Shown here one piece after another: positions 16,105 to 25,224 of a stretch of DNA of 64,000 nucleotides (positions are counted from its first letter, which is position 1; each line of letters opens with the position of its first letter). The notes under the pieces are model-generated. The model saw only the letters and a program-made list of their open reading frames with translations, was not told the DNA's origin and made no database searches. A program made the position numbers and the translations under genes. Source of the DNA: CAXMST01 sp963712765 (GTDB lineage Bacteria; Actinomycetota; Thermoleophilia; Solirubrobacterales; 70-9); contig CAVQIX010000004.1 in NCBI GenBank assembly GCA_963712765.1, forward strand, positions 1 through 64,000, written 5' to 3'.

Positions 16105-17766
16105 CTACCGCTTCAGCTTCACCGAGAGCTTCTCGGTCCTCTCGTTGCCGGCCCCGTCGGTGAGCTTCACGCTCAGCTTCGCTTTCGCCTTCTTGCCCTT
16201 CTTCAGGGCCTTGGCGATCTTCTTGGCGTCCCTGCTCTTCTTCGGCTTCAGCCTCAGCTCCTTGGAGGAGCCTGAGCTCACGCTCTTGGTCCGACGCTTG
16301 AGCTTGTAGGACTTCTTGCCCCGCTTGATCTTGCCTTTGCCATCGGCCCTGAGGTCCTCCAGCGCCTCGACCTTGGCGATGAGGACGATCCGGGAGCCCT
16401 TCTGCTTCTGGGTCCTCCTCGCAGAGACGGAGGCTCTTAGATCGCCGTCGAACTGGACCGACTGGATGCGCGAGCTCGAGCCGTCGGAGCGGCTCCAGGC
16501 GATCGTCGCCCGACCCGAGCCACCGATCGCGATATCGGGGCGGATGGCATCCTGGCCGGCGGCGGAGAGGGTGTGGACGGGGCCGGCGCTGCCATCGGCG
16601 GCGAGGCCCACGGCCTCGATACGCAGGTTGGCGCCGGCGTCGCGGGCCCAGAGGACCGTCGCGAAATCGGAGCCGTCGGTCGCGACCTGGGGGTAAAGGA
16701 CGTTCTGGCCGTCCGCCGAGAGGGCTTGGACCGGGCCGGGGGTGCCGTCGGCGGCGAGGCGGACCGACTGGATGCGCGAGCGGGAGATCCGCCAGACAAC
16801 CGTCGCGCGGTCGGAGCCATGGATCGCGATCTCGGGATCGAGGGCGTTCTGGCCCGAGTCGGAGAGGGTCTGCACGGAGCCGGGGGTGCCGTCGGCGGCG
16901 AGGCGCACGGACTGGATCCGGTAGTTCGAGCCGTCGAAGCGCGACCAGATCACTGTCGCGCGGTCGGAGCCGTCGATTGCGATCCGGGGCCCGAACCAGA
17001 GCTTCTCGCCGGGCCCCGACAGCGTCTGCCCAGGTCCTGGTGTGCCGTCGGCGCCGAGGCGGACGGATTCGACGCTGAAACCGGCCCCGGTCCAGACGAC
17101 AGTCGCGCGTTCGGAGCCGTCGATCGCGATCTGGGGTTGGGTGGCGTTGCGCCCGGCGGCGGAGAGCCTCCGGACGGGACCCGGGGTGCCGTCGCCGGCG
17201 AAACGGACGGACTCGACGGTCTGGAGCGTGCCGGTGCCTACCAGCCGCTGCCAGACGATCGTCGCACGCCCGGAGCCGTCGACCGCGACCTCAGGGAAGC
17301 CGGCCTCCTTGCCGGCGGCCGAGAGCGTCCTCACCACCCCGGGGGTTCCGTCGGCGGCGAGGCGGACCGACTGGATCCGTGAGTTGGAGCCGTCCCAGCG
17401 AACCCAGGTGATCGTCACCCGGCCGGAGCCGTCGATCGCGATCCGAGGTTCGATCGCGTCCTGGCCTGCGGCGGAGAGAGTCCGCACGAAGCCGGGGGTG
17501 CCGTCGGCGGCGAGGCGCACGGACTGGATGCGTGAGTTGGAGCCGTCGGAGCGGTCCCAGACGATCGTCGCGCGGTCGGATGCGTCGATCGCGACCTGGG
17601 GTGTGCGGGCGTCCTGGCCGGCGGCGGAGAGGGTCCTGGGGATCGGATTCGACAGGGTCGCCGAGGCCGCGTCGACGAGCGCGGCGAGGCAGAGGCAGAC
17701 GGCCGCGAGCCCGGCGATCAGGGCGAGCGGTGCGTGGCGGCGGGCGGCGGGCGCTCGTCTGCTCAT
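16105..17766 (-). CDS. Secreted protein with eight ~50-residue repeats and a Lys-rich C-terminus
   Basis: 553 aa from the ATG at 17764-17766, which has GGAGA upstream; longer starts would run into tRNA-Thr. After an Arg-rich start and a hydrophobic signal segment (LALIAGLAAVCLCLAALVDAASA), eight repeats follow. Each has LSAAGQDA, a central I-D-G-S-x-R-A-T-x-V-W strand, and IQSVRLAADGTPG. The pattern suggests beta-propeller blades or a similar beta fold. The last ~110 residues are a basic beta domain (KKSYKLKRRTKS, KLSVKLTDGAGNERTEKLSVKLKR), as often seen in secreted proteins of Solirubrobacterales. Role unknown, perhaps surface or matrix binding. Confidence 0.8.
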   Translation of the reverse strand: MSRRAPAARRHAPLALIAGLAAVCLCLAALVDAASATLSNPIPRTLSAAGQDARTPQVAIDASDRATIVWDRSDGSNSRIQSVRLAADGTPGFVRTLSAAGQDAIEPRIAIDGSGRVTITWVRWDGSNSRIQSVRLAADGTPGVVRTLSAAGKEAGFPEVAVDGSGRATIVWQRLVGTGTLQTVESVRFAGDGTPGPVRRLSAAGRNATQPQIAIDGSERATVVWTGAGFSVESVRLGADGTPGPGQTLSGPGEKLWFGPRIAIDGSDRATVIWSRFDGSNYRIQSVRLAADGTPGSVQTLSDSGQNALDPEIAIHGSDRATVVWRISRSRIQSVRLAADGTPGPVQALSADGQNVLYPQVATDGSDFATVLWARDAGANLRIEAVGLAADGSAGPVHTLSAAGQDAIRPDIAIGGSGRATIAWSRSDGSSSRIQSVQFDGDLRASVSARRTQKQKGSRIVLIAKVEALEDLRADGKGKIKRGKKSYKLKRRTKSVSSGSSKELRLKPKKSRDAKKIAKALKKGKKAKAKLSVKLTDGAGNERTEKLSVKLKR

Positions 17767-17916
17767 CGGGCCGTCTCCTTCCGCCACAGCGGGGCATCTC
17801 TGCTCCCTGCCGGTACTCCCATGGAACCTATCGGTTCGGTCAAGGAAAGAAAGGATGACCTGGACATGAGTTGGACCTGGGCCCCCGCCCCGCCTTGCCG
17901 ATCCGGCAGCCGAGAG

Positions 17917-17988
<72 letters not shown>

Positions 17989-18052
17989 GGGCGAAGATCG
18001 CAGGTTAGCGACAGGTGATTTCAGCGGCGGGTTCCATCCGAGAAGCGAACTA

Positions 18053-18480
18053 GTGTTCGCCTCCATGGAAGACGCACTTACCCCCCGCGAGCAGGGGGAC
18101 ATCGGCGAGATGTCAGCCGTTCAGTGGCTGGTCGGTCAGCGAGCGCACGTCTTTCTGCCCTTCGGCCATAGCCCCGATGTGGACCTGGTGGCGGAGATCC
18201 GCGGTCAGATAGTCCGGGTCGAAGTCAAGACCACGACGAGCACGCCAGCCACCGGACGATGGCGGCTATCGATCTCGACGAAGGGCGGAAACCAAAGCTG
18301 GGGTGGACTGGTGAAGAAATTCGACCCTCAGAGATGCGACTACCTCTTCGTGCTCGTCGGCGTAGGTGGTTGATCCCCACCCCGGCCCTGGGCGGCGAAA
18401 CGTGCATCCACCTGGGCCGGCCCAAGTACGCGGAGTTCGAGATTGAGCCGGGATCGCCCATATCTCGTGACCCCGGCAGA
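18053..18480 (+). CDS. PD-(D/E)XK nuclease-like protein, one frameshift
   Basis: Small nuclease-fold protein of the group I intron endonuclease/Holliday-resolvase-like type. EQGDIGEMSAVQWLVGQ holds the first helix with Glu; HSPDVDLVAEIRGQIVRVEVKTTTS holds the D...E-x-K core. The raw frame stops at 18373 after FVLVGVGG, but the next frame continues with family-like RRWLIPTPALGG and LGRPKYAEFEIEPG, so a one-base slip near 18,360 is likely. The corrected frame has no stop before tRNA-Tyr, so the true 3' end is uncertain; I place it after EFEIEPGSPISRD. Function unknown; no phage or intron context. Confidence 0.6.
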
Positions 18481-18503
18481 TCACTAGAATCGCCTCCGCC
18501 CGA

Positions 18504-18586
18504 GGGGGAGTACCGAAGCGGTCAAACGGGATGCGCTGTAAACGCATTGGCTCAGTCCTTCGTAGGTTCGAATCCTGCCTCCCCCA
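18504..18586 (+). tRNA. tRNA-Tyr (GTA)
   Basis: Class II tRNA with a long variable arm: acceptor GGGGGAG/CTCCCCC plus discriminator A, anticodon loop CTGTAAA giving GTA, T-arm GTAGG TTCGAAT CCTGC. 83 nt without CCA. Confidence 0.95.
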
Positions 18587-18600
18587 CTCCTCTCGCGGCA

Positions 18601-18909
18601 AGCAAACCGATCAAGCCAACCAACCGGGAACGAGCCCTCGGGCGCCGCGGTCAGGCGATCATCAATCAGAAGCGGCGATTGACGGTGCCTCAGCGAGCTT
18701 TCTTTGATGCGGGGCTTCAGAACGGCAGCAAGGTGACGGTCCGCGCCGATGGACCGGGGCGGATCGTCATCGAGCAGATAGAGCTGCCCGATTGGGCGAG
18801 GCCGTCCGACTCCGCCTCGTCTGAGCCGGAGCCCACCGTCAAGCCACGTCCTTCAGCCTCCGAACCTCGGGCAAGCTTGAGCTCGCGGAGGATGCTGCCC
18901 TCGATCTGA
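18601..18909 (+). CDS. AbrB/SpoVT-like DNA-binding domain protein, start not identified
   Basis: The frame encodes an AbrB-like swapped-hairpin domain: AIINQKRRLTVPQRAFFDAG, then GSKVTVRADGPGRIVIEQIEL, followed by a Pro/Ser/Glu-rich tail. Members are transcription regulators or antitoxins. No ATG, GTG or TTG lies in frame between tRNA-Tyr and the domain; the first such codons (TTG 18682, GTG 18688) would delete its first strand. Either an ATG has been lost by mutation or sequence error, or this is a gene fragment. No toxin partner is visible downstream, where folE2 begins. Confidence 0.5.
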   Translation, partial: SKPIKPTNRERALGRRGQAIINQKRRLTVPQRAFFDAGLQNGSKVTVRADGPGRIVIEQIELPDWARPSDSASSEPEPTVKPRPSASEPRASLSSRRMLPSI

Positions 18910-18951
18910 GGCGAGCCGAAGGGCGCGCCCCGTTAGGCTTTCCAACCACTC

Positions 18952-19984
18952 ATGAGCCGTCCCCCGGATCTCCTCACGCCCTCCGTCCCCGACGTCCAGG
19001 CAGGCCGCCCCCGGACCGAGGTCAGCCTCACCCGCGTCGGAGTCACCGGCGTCGAGAAGGTGATCCGCGTCAAGGCCAACGGCGGCTCCGACGACGACCC
19101 CAACGGCGGCGGCCAACTCTTCTTCGCCCAGATGGAGTGCTACGTCGATCTCAACCCTCAGCAGGCCGGGGTCCACATGTCGCGCTTCGAGGAGATCGTC
19201 AACGAGGCGATCGACGAGGTGGTCCTCTCCCAGACGCTCAAGGCCGAGGCGCTCGCCGCCGGGATCGCCGAGCGCGTTCGCGACCGCCAGGGCGGCCTGC
19301 GGGCCGAGGTCTCTCTCGCCGCCCGCTATCCCGAGACGGTCCCCACCCCCGCGACCGGCAACAGCACTCAGGAGATCTACACCCTGTTCGGCACCGCGGT
19401 CGCCTCCGAGCGCGGCACCCGCACCCTCACCGGGGTACAGGCCCAGGGCATGACCGCCTGCCCCTGCGCGCAGGAGCTGGTCGCCGCCGGGGCGCGCGAG
19501 AAGCTCGCCGAGGCCGGCTACGACGCCGGGCCAGATCGAGGAGATCCTCGAGGCCGTCCCCGTCGCCACCCACAACCAGCGCGGGATCGGGACCCTCCAC
19601 CTCGGTTGCCCCGAGGGCGGCACCACCGACATCGACGCCCGCGACCTGCTTCGGATCGTCGAGAGCTCGATGTCATCGGAGATCTACGAGCTGATGAAGC
19701 GCTCCGACGAGCGCGCCGTGGTCGAGAAGGCCCACGCCAACCCCCGCTTCGTCGAGGACTGCGTACGGGAGATGATCCGCCAGGTCGCCGCCGCCCACCC
19801 CGAGCTGGCCGACGACGGCTTCGTCATGGCCCGCCAAGAGAACCTCGAGACGATCCACCGCCACAACGTGGTCGCCGAGCGCTCCGGACGCATGGGCGAG
19901 ATCCTCAGCGAGCTCGACAGCGGCACCCACACACGCCATCACACGACGATGCGCGAGTGGCTCGAGGCCCCGGCCGCCGAGTAG
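18952..19984 (+). CDS. folE2: GTP cyclohydrolase FolE2 (MptA type), one frameshift
   Basis: Alternative, zinc-independent GTP cyclohydrolase I that makes dihydroneopterin triphosphate for folate or queuosine-type pathways. DLLTPSVPDVQAGRPRTEVSLTRVGVTGVEK is the typical N-terminus; the conserved Cys-containing block is QGMTACPCAQELV, and GIGTLHLGCPEGG plus a helical C-terminus with HRHNVVAERSG follow. The frame breaks near 19,530 (gacgccgggccag), with the rest in another frame to 19984. Because the three genes downstream are broken many times too, sequence error is the best explanation. Confidence 0.88.
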
Positions 19985-19997
19985 CGGCGGGAGCCGA

Positions 19998-20600
19998 TCA
20001 GACGTCGACGGTCTCCGACGGGCGGTCGGCGACCTCGCTCGCCCCGCCCTCGCCGTCGCGACCGGCCGCGGCATTGGCCAGCGTGGTGCGCAGGCTGAGG
20101 AAGTAGATGACGCCGCTGATCCGGTCATCGCGACCGCCGCGTAGACGAGCAGGTCGACGCCGAGGGGTGCCGGGTCGTCGGCGATCAGGGCGAAGATCGC
20201 GGCGATCTGGAGGGTCGTCTTGATCTTGCCGTGCCAGTTCGCGGAGACGATCACGCCCTGCTCGGCGGCCAGCGAGCGGAGGCCGGTGACGGCGATCTCG
20301 CGGGCGATGATCACCATCGCGACCCAGGCCTCGAGGCGGTCCAGGGAGACGAGGCTGACGAGCGCGGCGACGACCAGCAGCTTGTCGGCGATCGGGTCCA
20401 TCAGCTTGCCGAAGTCGGTGATCTGGTTACGGCGACGGGCGATGTAGCCGTCGAGGCCGTCGGTGGCGGCGGCGAGCGCGAAGACGATCGCGGCGATCAC
20501 GATCGCCGTCCGCGATCTCGACGACGAGCGCGACGACGACGACCGGCACGGCGAGGATCCGCAGCAGCGTCAACGCGTTCGGGAGATTGAGCGGGATCAC
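19998..20600 (-). CDS. pgsA: CDP-diacylglycerol-glycerol-3-phosphate phosphatidyltransferase PgsA, two frameshifts
   Basis: Membrane enzyme that makes phosphatidylglycerol phosphate. The N-terminus IPLNLPNALTLLRILAVPVVVV begins at a GTG (20598-20600). The CDP-alcohol phosphotransferase motif D-G-x-x-A-R...G-x-x-x-D-x-x-x-D is seen as TDGLDGYIARRRNQITDFGKLMDPIADK across the frame. Breaks near 20,503 and near 20,130; the corrected C-terminus is ISGVIYFLSLRTTLA and ends ETVDV at 19998. Convergent with folE2, divergent from the malic enzyme. Confidence 0.87.
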
Positions 20601-20659
20601 GTGCGTAGGCGATACTAGGCGCCTTCGCCCGCCCCACCTCCTCCCGGATCGGCTCCCGC

Positions 20660-22002
20660 ATGGCACTCGACTACGTCTTTCGCATCGACCAGCCCCACGT
20701 CCGGGGCCAGCTGGCCAAGGTCTGCAACACGATCGCCGACGCCGACGGGCTGATCGGCGACATCGTCACGCTCAACATGGGTCGCGACCGCTCGGTCCGC
20801 GAGATCTCGGTCGAGGTCGTCGACGATCGCCGACGCCCACTCGGTCGCCGAGCACCTGCGGCGGGCTCGAGGACGTGCGCGTGCTCTCCTACTACGACCG
20901 CGCCCTCGACGCGCACGAGGGCGGCAAGCTGCGGATCGGCGCGATCAGCCCGCTCGAGACCCTCCAGAACATGCGCGACGTCTACACACCCGGCGTCGCC
21001 CGGGTCTGCACCGCGATCGAGAACGATCCCGGCGCTGGCCGCCCGGTTCACGATGATCGGCCGCACCGTCGCGATCTGCACGAACGGCACCCGCGTCCTC
21101 GGGCTCGGCGACATCGGCCCCGTCGCCTCGATGCCGGTGATGGAGGGCAAGGCGTTGTTCTACGACCAGATGGCCGGGATCAGCGCGATGCCGATCCTGA
21201 TCGACACGACCGACGTCGACGAGTTCGTCGAGACCGTGATCAGGATCGCCCCCGGCTTCGGCGCGATCCACCTCGAGGACATCCGCGTCCCCGACTGCTT
21301 CGAGATCGAGCGGCGCCTGATCGAGACGCGCTCGAGCAGCCGGTCATGCACGACGACGTCCACGGGACCGGGGTCGCGACCCTGGCCGCCGCTGCTCGCC
21401 GCCTGCGAACAGGTCGGGATCGACTCTGACGAGCGCCACTGTCGGCCAGATCGGGCTCGGCGCCGCCGGCTTCGGGATCGCCTCGATGATGGTCGACGCC
21501 GGCGTCGCCCGGGTGCTCGCCTCCGACCCGGCCGAGGCCTCGCACGAGCGCGCCCGCGCGCACGGGATCGAGGTCGTCTCCTACCAGGAGGTGATGAGCG
21601 GCTGCGACGTGGTCGTCGCGACGACCGGAGTCAGCGGCCTGATCAAGCCCGACGACGTCCGCCCCGGCTCGGTGATCTTCGCCCTGACCAACCCCCACCC
21701 CGAGATCGAGCCCAACGACGCGCTCGCCGCCGGCGCCGCCTATCGCGGCCGACGGGACCAGCGTCAACAACGTGCTCGGCTTCCCCGGCATCTTCCGCGG
21801 CGCCCTGGCCGCCGGCGCCAGCGAGATCTCGACGGGGATGAAGATCGCCGCCGCCCACGCGATCGCCGGCCTCACCGCCGAGAGCGAGCTGGTCCCCGAC
21901 GCGCTCGACCCGGCCGTCCACCGCGCCGTCGCCGCGGCGGTCGAGCACGCGGCCGAGGCCGAGGGGCTGGCCCGGCCCGAGCGGGTACCCAGCGGTCTGT
22001 AG
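20660..22002 (+). CDS. NAD(P)-dependent malic enzyme with N-terminal ACT-like domain, about seven frameshifts
   Basis: Oxidative decarboxylation of malate to pyruvate. The first ~75 residues (DYVFRIDQPHVRGQLAKVCNTIADADGL split across family pattern) look like an ACT regulatory domain, followed by the malic domain with RDVYTPGVARVC, GTRVLGLGDIGP, MEGKALFYDQMAG, and DCFEIERRLIE...HDDVHGTG, then the Rossmann domain VGQIGLGAAGFGIASMMVDAG and VIFALTNPHPEI, and the closing SEISTGMKIAAAHAIA. The reading frame changes near 20,830, 20,864, 21,035, 21,330, 21,388, 21,430 and 21,745. All conserved blocks survive, so this is a sound gene in poor sequence. Confidence 0.87.
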
Positions 22003-22028
22003 GGATCCGGGGCGCGGCAGGCCGGCCG

Positions 22029-22898
22029 TTAGGCGGCCGGAACCCCAACCCGCGCGAGGAAGGCCGCGATCGCGGCGCCGACCGCCTCGGGCTCCTGGTC
22101 GTGCATGCTGTGAGTGACCCCCGAGACCTCGGCCAGCTCGGAGTCCGGCAGCAGCTCGTCGATGCGCCCGGCGATCCGCCGGAATAGCGGGGGTGAGCCC
22201 TCTCCCCTCAGCAGCAGCGTCGGAACGCGGAGCGAACGGAGCTCCTCCTCGGCGAGGGGAGGGAACCCCTCCCCCAGCAGCTGCGCCCGCAGGGTATCGG
22301 TGTTCTCACGCGCCTGCTGCAGGCGCTCCGCGGGCATCGCCTCGAACACCGAGGCACCGAGGACCCCGGTGGCGAACCGTCGCATTCCCTCCTCGTCCTT
22401 GCCGTGACGAAGGCGCGCTCGGCCGGCGCGAAGGTTCCGATCCCAAAGCGGAGGAAGGCGACGGCGTCACCGGGCCTGCTGGCCAGCAGCTCGATCAGCT
22501 CCCGCGGTCGCGGCGGCTGATGCTTGACGATCAGGGTGATAGCCGGAGGCTCCTCGAGGACGAGGCTCCGGACGGCCTCCGGGGCCCGGATCGCCGCCAG
22601 GAGTGCGGAACGTTCAGGAATCCCCGACGAGGTGCGCAGGCTGCGTCGAGGGCAGTCAACAGCGCCAGCAGATCGTCGACGTGCGGACCCATCGGATCGT
22701 CGGCCCGGGAGCGATCGGCGCGTTCGGAGGCGAGTAACGACGGCGTACGTGATCGCGCGATGATCCCCGCCGAGCGCCTCGACCATCCGCTCCCAGGTGC
22801 GGATCTCGCTGAGCGAGCCGTGGATGAAGCACGACGGGCCCACCCTCCCCTACCTCGCGATAGGCGAGCTCGGTCCCGTTGACCTCGGCGGTCGCCAA
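22029..22898 (-). CDS. Alpha/beta hydrolase, about five frameshifts
   Basis: Alpha/beta-hydrolase-fold protein begun by MATAEVNGTELAYREVGEG, followed (in other frames) by FIHGSLSEIRTWERMVEALGG, RRYSPPNAPIAPG, DDPMGPHVDDLLALLTALD, EAVRSLVLEEPP, and the C-terminal VPTLLLRGEGSPPLFRRIAG with the expected catalytic-His region SGVTHSMHDQEPEAV. Breaks near 22,825, 22,750, 22,705, 22,640 and 22,405. The nucleophile elbow falls in a damaged stretch and cannot be read. Substrate unknown. Confidence 0.7.
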
Positions 22899-22952
22899 TC
22901 CCTCCAGCGGGTCGGACCTCGGGAAGCAGTCTTCCGCCCGCCGGAATCGGTG

Positions 22953-23642
22953 TCAAGCCCCGGCGGCCAGCTCCTTGGCGCGACCGAAGACCTCGTCGAG
23001 CATCGGCTCGGTGAGGCGGCCGGTGAAGGTGTTCTGCTGGCTGGGATGAAAGCAGCCGAGCAGCGAGTAGGGGCCGACCTCGGCCTCGGCGCCGTGGCCG
23101 AACTTCGGCTTCGGCCTCGGGACCTCGTGACCGACCTCGGCGAGGACGCCCAGGGTCGCGGCCCAGCCGAAGCCGCCGAGGCTGATCAGGACGCGGGCCC
23201 GCTCGAGCTCGGCCAGCTCGCGCACCAGGTAGGGCAGGCAGTTGTCGCGCTCGGCGGTGGTCGGCTTGTTGGCCGGCGGGGCGCAGCGGACCGGCGCCGT
23301 GATCCAGGTATCGGTCAGGCGCAGGCCGTCGTCGATCGAACGCGCCTCGGCCTGGTTGGCCAGACCCGCACGATGCAGCGCGGCGTAGAGCCAGTCGCCG
23401 GAGCGGTCGCCGGTGAACATACGGCCGGTGCGGTTGGCGCCGTGGGCGGCGGGCGCGAGGCCGACGACGACGATCCGCGCCGCGGGATCGCCGAAGGCGG
23501 GCACCGGCCGCGCCCAGTAGGTCTCACCGCGATGACGCTTGGGCGGATCGGCCGCGATTGCCTCGCGCCACTCGACCAGCCGCGGACAGGCCCTGCACTC
23601 GCAGACCTCGGCCTCGATCCGCGCCAGGGCCGCAGCGCTCAA
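22953..23642 (-). CDS. Uracil-DNA glycosylase, family 5 (UdgB)
   Basis: DNA repair glycosylase with a 4Fe-4S cluster, 229 aa. Cluster cysteines include CECRACPRLVEWRE near the N-terminus and later Cys in VRCAPPANKPT and DNCLPYL. Motif A of family 5, GLAPAAHGANRTGRMFTGD, lacks the Asp/Asn of other UDG families, and motif B is HPSQQNTFTGRLT. Removes uracil, hypoxanthine or related bases from DNA. Intact, which shows the heavy frameshifting stops before this gene. Confidence 0.93.
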   Translation of the reverse strand: MSAAALARIEAEVCECRACPRLVEWREAIAADPPKRHRGETYWARPVPAFGDPAARIVVVGLAPAAHGANRTGRMFTGDRSGDWLYAALHRAGLANQAEARSIDDGLRLTDTWITAPVRCAPPANKPTTAERDNCLPYLVRELAELERARVLISLGGFGWAATLGVLAEVGHEVPRPKPKFGHGAEAEVGPYSLLGCFHPSQQNTFTGRLTEPMLDEVFGRAKELAAGA

Positions 23643-23896
23643 GAGCCTTGCCGGCCTCCTCGGCGATGCCGACTCGGCTCGCGGATCCTCTCCAGATCAG
23701 GGCGCACAGGCATCTCGGGGTCCAGAGTAGAGCGTCCGCGCATGGTCCCCGTCAACGCCGCCGGCGCCCGTCGGGCCGCCTGGGAGCATCGATCCGCGGG
23801 GACCCGCGCCGGCCGCTGTCGGCGTTCCTCCCCGCTACCCTCGACGGGCCCCACGCACCGGGGCAGAGATTCCTCGCCCCGCCCGGTAGCCACGTT

Positions 23897-24721
23897 ATGT
23901 CCACCCCTGACCCAGACAGCCTCCGGAAGCTCGCGATCGTTCCCGCCTACAACGAGGAGGAGATGGTCGGCAGGGTCGTGCGCGAGATCGAGCGCGAGGC
24001 GCCCGGATTCGACATCATCGTCGTCGACGACGGCTCGATCGACGCGACCGCAGTGGTCGCCGAGGAGGCCGGAGCAACGGTCCTCCGCCAGCCCTTCAAC
24101 CTCGGCATCGGCGGCGCCATGCAGGCCGGCTACAAGCTGGCCCTGCACCGCAACTACGACGTCGCCGTACAGGTCGACGGCGACGGCCAGCACAAGGCCG
24201 AGTACCTGCCGACGATGCTCGAGGCCCTGCATACCTCCGGCGAGGCGGACATGGTCTACGGCTCCCGCTTCCTCGGTGACCCCGGCTACAAGGTGCCGCT
24301 CGGCCGGCGGCTTGGCAATCGCATCTTCGGGATCGTCCTCAGCCTGATCGTCCGCCAGCCGATCACCGACCCGACCTCGGGGCTGCGGATGGTCAACCGC
24401 AACGGGATCGAGCTCTTCGCCCGCGACTACCCTCACGACTACCCCGAGGTCGAGGCGATCCTGATGATGCACGCCCATCGCCTCCGGATCCACGAGGTGC
24501 ATGTGAAGATGAACGCCCGTGGCTTCGGCGAGAGCTCGATCGACTACCCCCGCGCCGCCTACTACATGGTCAAGGTGATGCTGGCGATCTTCATCGGGCT
24601 GCTTCGCAGGCGGCCGGTGCCGATGGACGGGCCGCCGCCGGAGACCGGCGAGTTCGCGGCGGTCGCGCCGGGAGCGGGATCGGCCGGGATGCACGCCCGC
24701 GAGGAGAGCGACTCGGCATGA
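23897..24721 (+). CDS. Family 2 glycosyltransferase (polyprenyl-phosphate sugar transferase-like)
   Basis: 274 aa from the ATG at 23897, where homology (LRKLAIVPAYNEEEMVGRVV) begins. GT-A fold with VVDDGSIDATAVVA, NLGIGGAMQAGY and the metal site VQVDGDGQHKAEYL, then DPTSGLRMVNR and a C-terminal hydrophobic segment near YYMVKVMLAIFIGLL. Resembles DPM1/GtrB-type enzymes. The next gene starts inside its stop codon (ATGA), and DUF2304 proteins often pair with such transferases. Confidence 0.9.
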   Translation: MSTPDPDSLRKLAIVPAYNEEEMVGRVVREIEREAPGFDIIVVDDGSIDATAVVAEEAGATVLRQPFNLGIGGAMQAGYKLALHRNYDVAVQVDGDGQHKAEYLPTMLEALHTSGEADMVYGSRFLGDPGYKVPLGRRLGNRIFGIVLSLIVRQPITDPTSGLRMVNRNGIELFARDYPHDYPEVEAILMMHAHRLRIHEVHVKMNARGFGESSIDYPRAAYYMVKVMLAIFIGLLRRRPVPMDGPPPETGEFAAVAPGAGSAGMHAREESDSA

Positions 24722-25224
24722 GCGGACCGCTCGCACAGTTCGTCACCGACAGCGGCGACCTCTCGAACACGGTCCAGGTCGTCGCGGTGATCGTCACCGT
24801 TCTCATGCTCGGCCTGGTGCTCGAGCTCGTACGCCGCCGCCGGCTCGTCGAGCGCTACGCGCTGATCTGGATCGTCGCCGCGCTGGGGATGGTCGTGCTC
24901 GCCGTCTGGCGCGGGGGGCTCGACTTCTTCGGTGACCTGATCGGCGTCGCCGACCCGGTCAACGGGATCTTCCTGATCGCCTTCGCGGTGGTCTTTGCGC
25001 TGCTGCTCAACTTCTCGGTCGCGATCAGCCGGCTCAGCGAGGAGACCAAGATCCTCGCCCAGACGGTGAGCCGACTCGACGCCGAGAACCGCGAGCTGCG
25101 CGGTGAGGGGCCGACCGCCAACGGACATCACACCGCCCATGGGGAGGCGCCGGCGACGCCTGGGCGGGTGCCCGCCGAAGGCCGTCAGGGTCGGCCCACG
25201 ACCCGCAGCACCACCGACCAGTAG
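24718..25224 (+). CDS. DUF2304 membrane protein
   Basis: 168 aa, with three predicted membrane helices: VQVVAVIVTVLMLGLVLEL, YALIWIVAALGMVVLAVW and GIFLIAFAVVFALLLNFSVAI, separated by a basic RRRRLVERY loop typical of DUF2304. A short coiled coil (LSEETKILAQTVSRLDAENRELR) and a disordered tail follow. Overlaps the preceding glycosyltransferase stop by 4 nt, so they probably form one functional pair. Its 3' end overlaps the convergent transferase by 40 nt. Confidence 0.85.
   Translation: MSGPLAQFVTDSGDLSNTVQVVAVIVTVLMLGLVLELVRRRRLVERYALIWIVAALGMVVLAVWRGGLDFFGDLIGVADPVNGIFLIAFAVVFALLLNFSVAISRLSEETKILAQTVSRLDAENRELRGEGPTANGHHTAHGEAPATPGRVPAEGRQGRPTTRSTTDQ

Noticed and set aside
16430..17700. 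Regularly spaced DNA repeats that could be mistaken for a CRISPR or satellite array
   Set aside because: Period is about 150 bp, keeps codon frame and encodes protein repeats; no short palindromic repeats with unique spacers.
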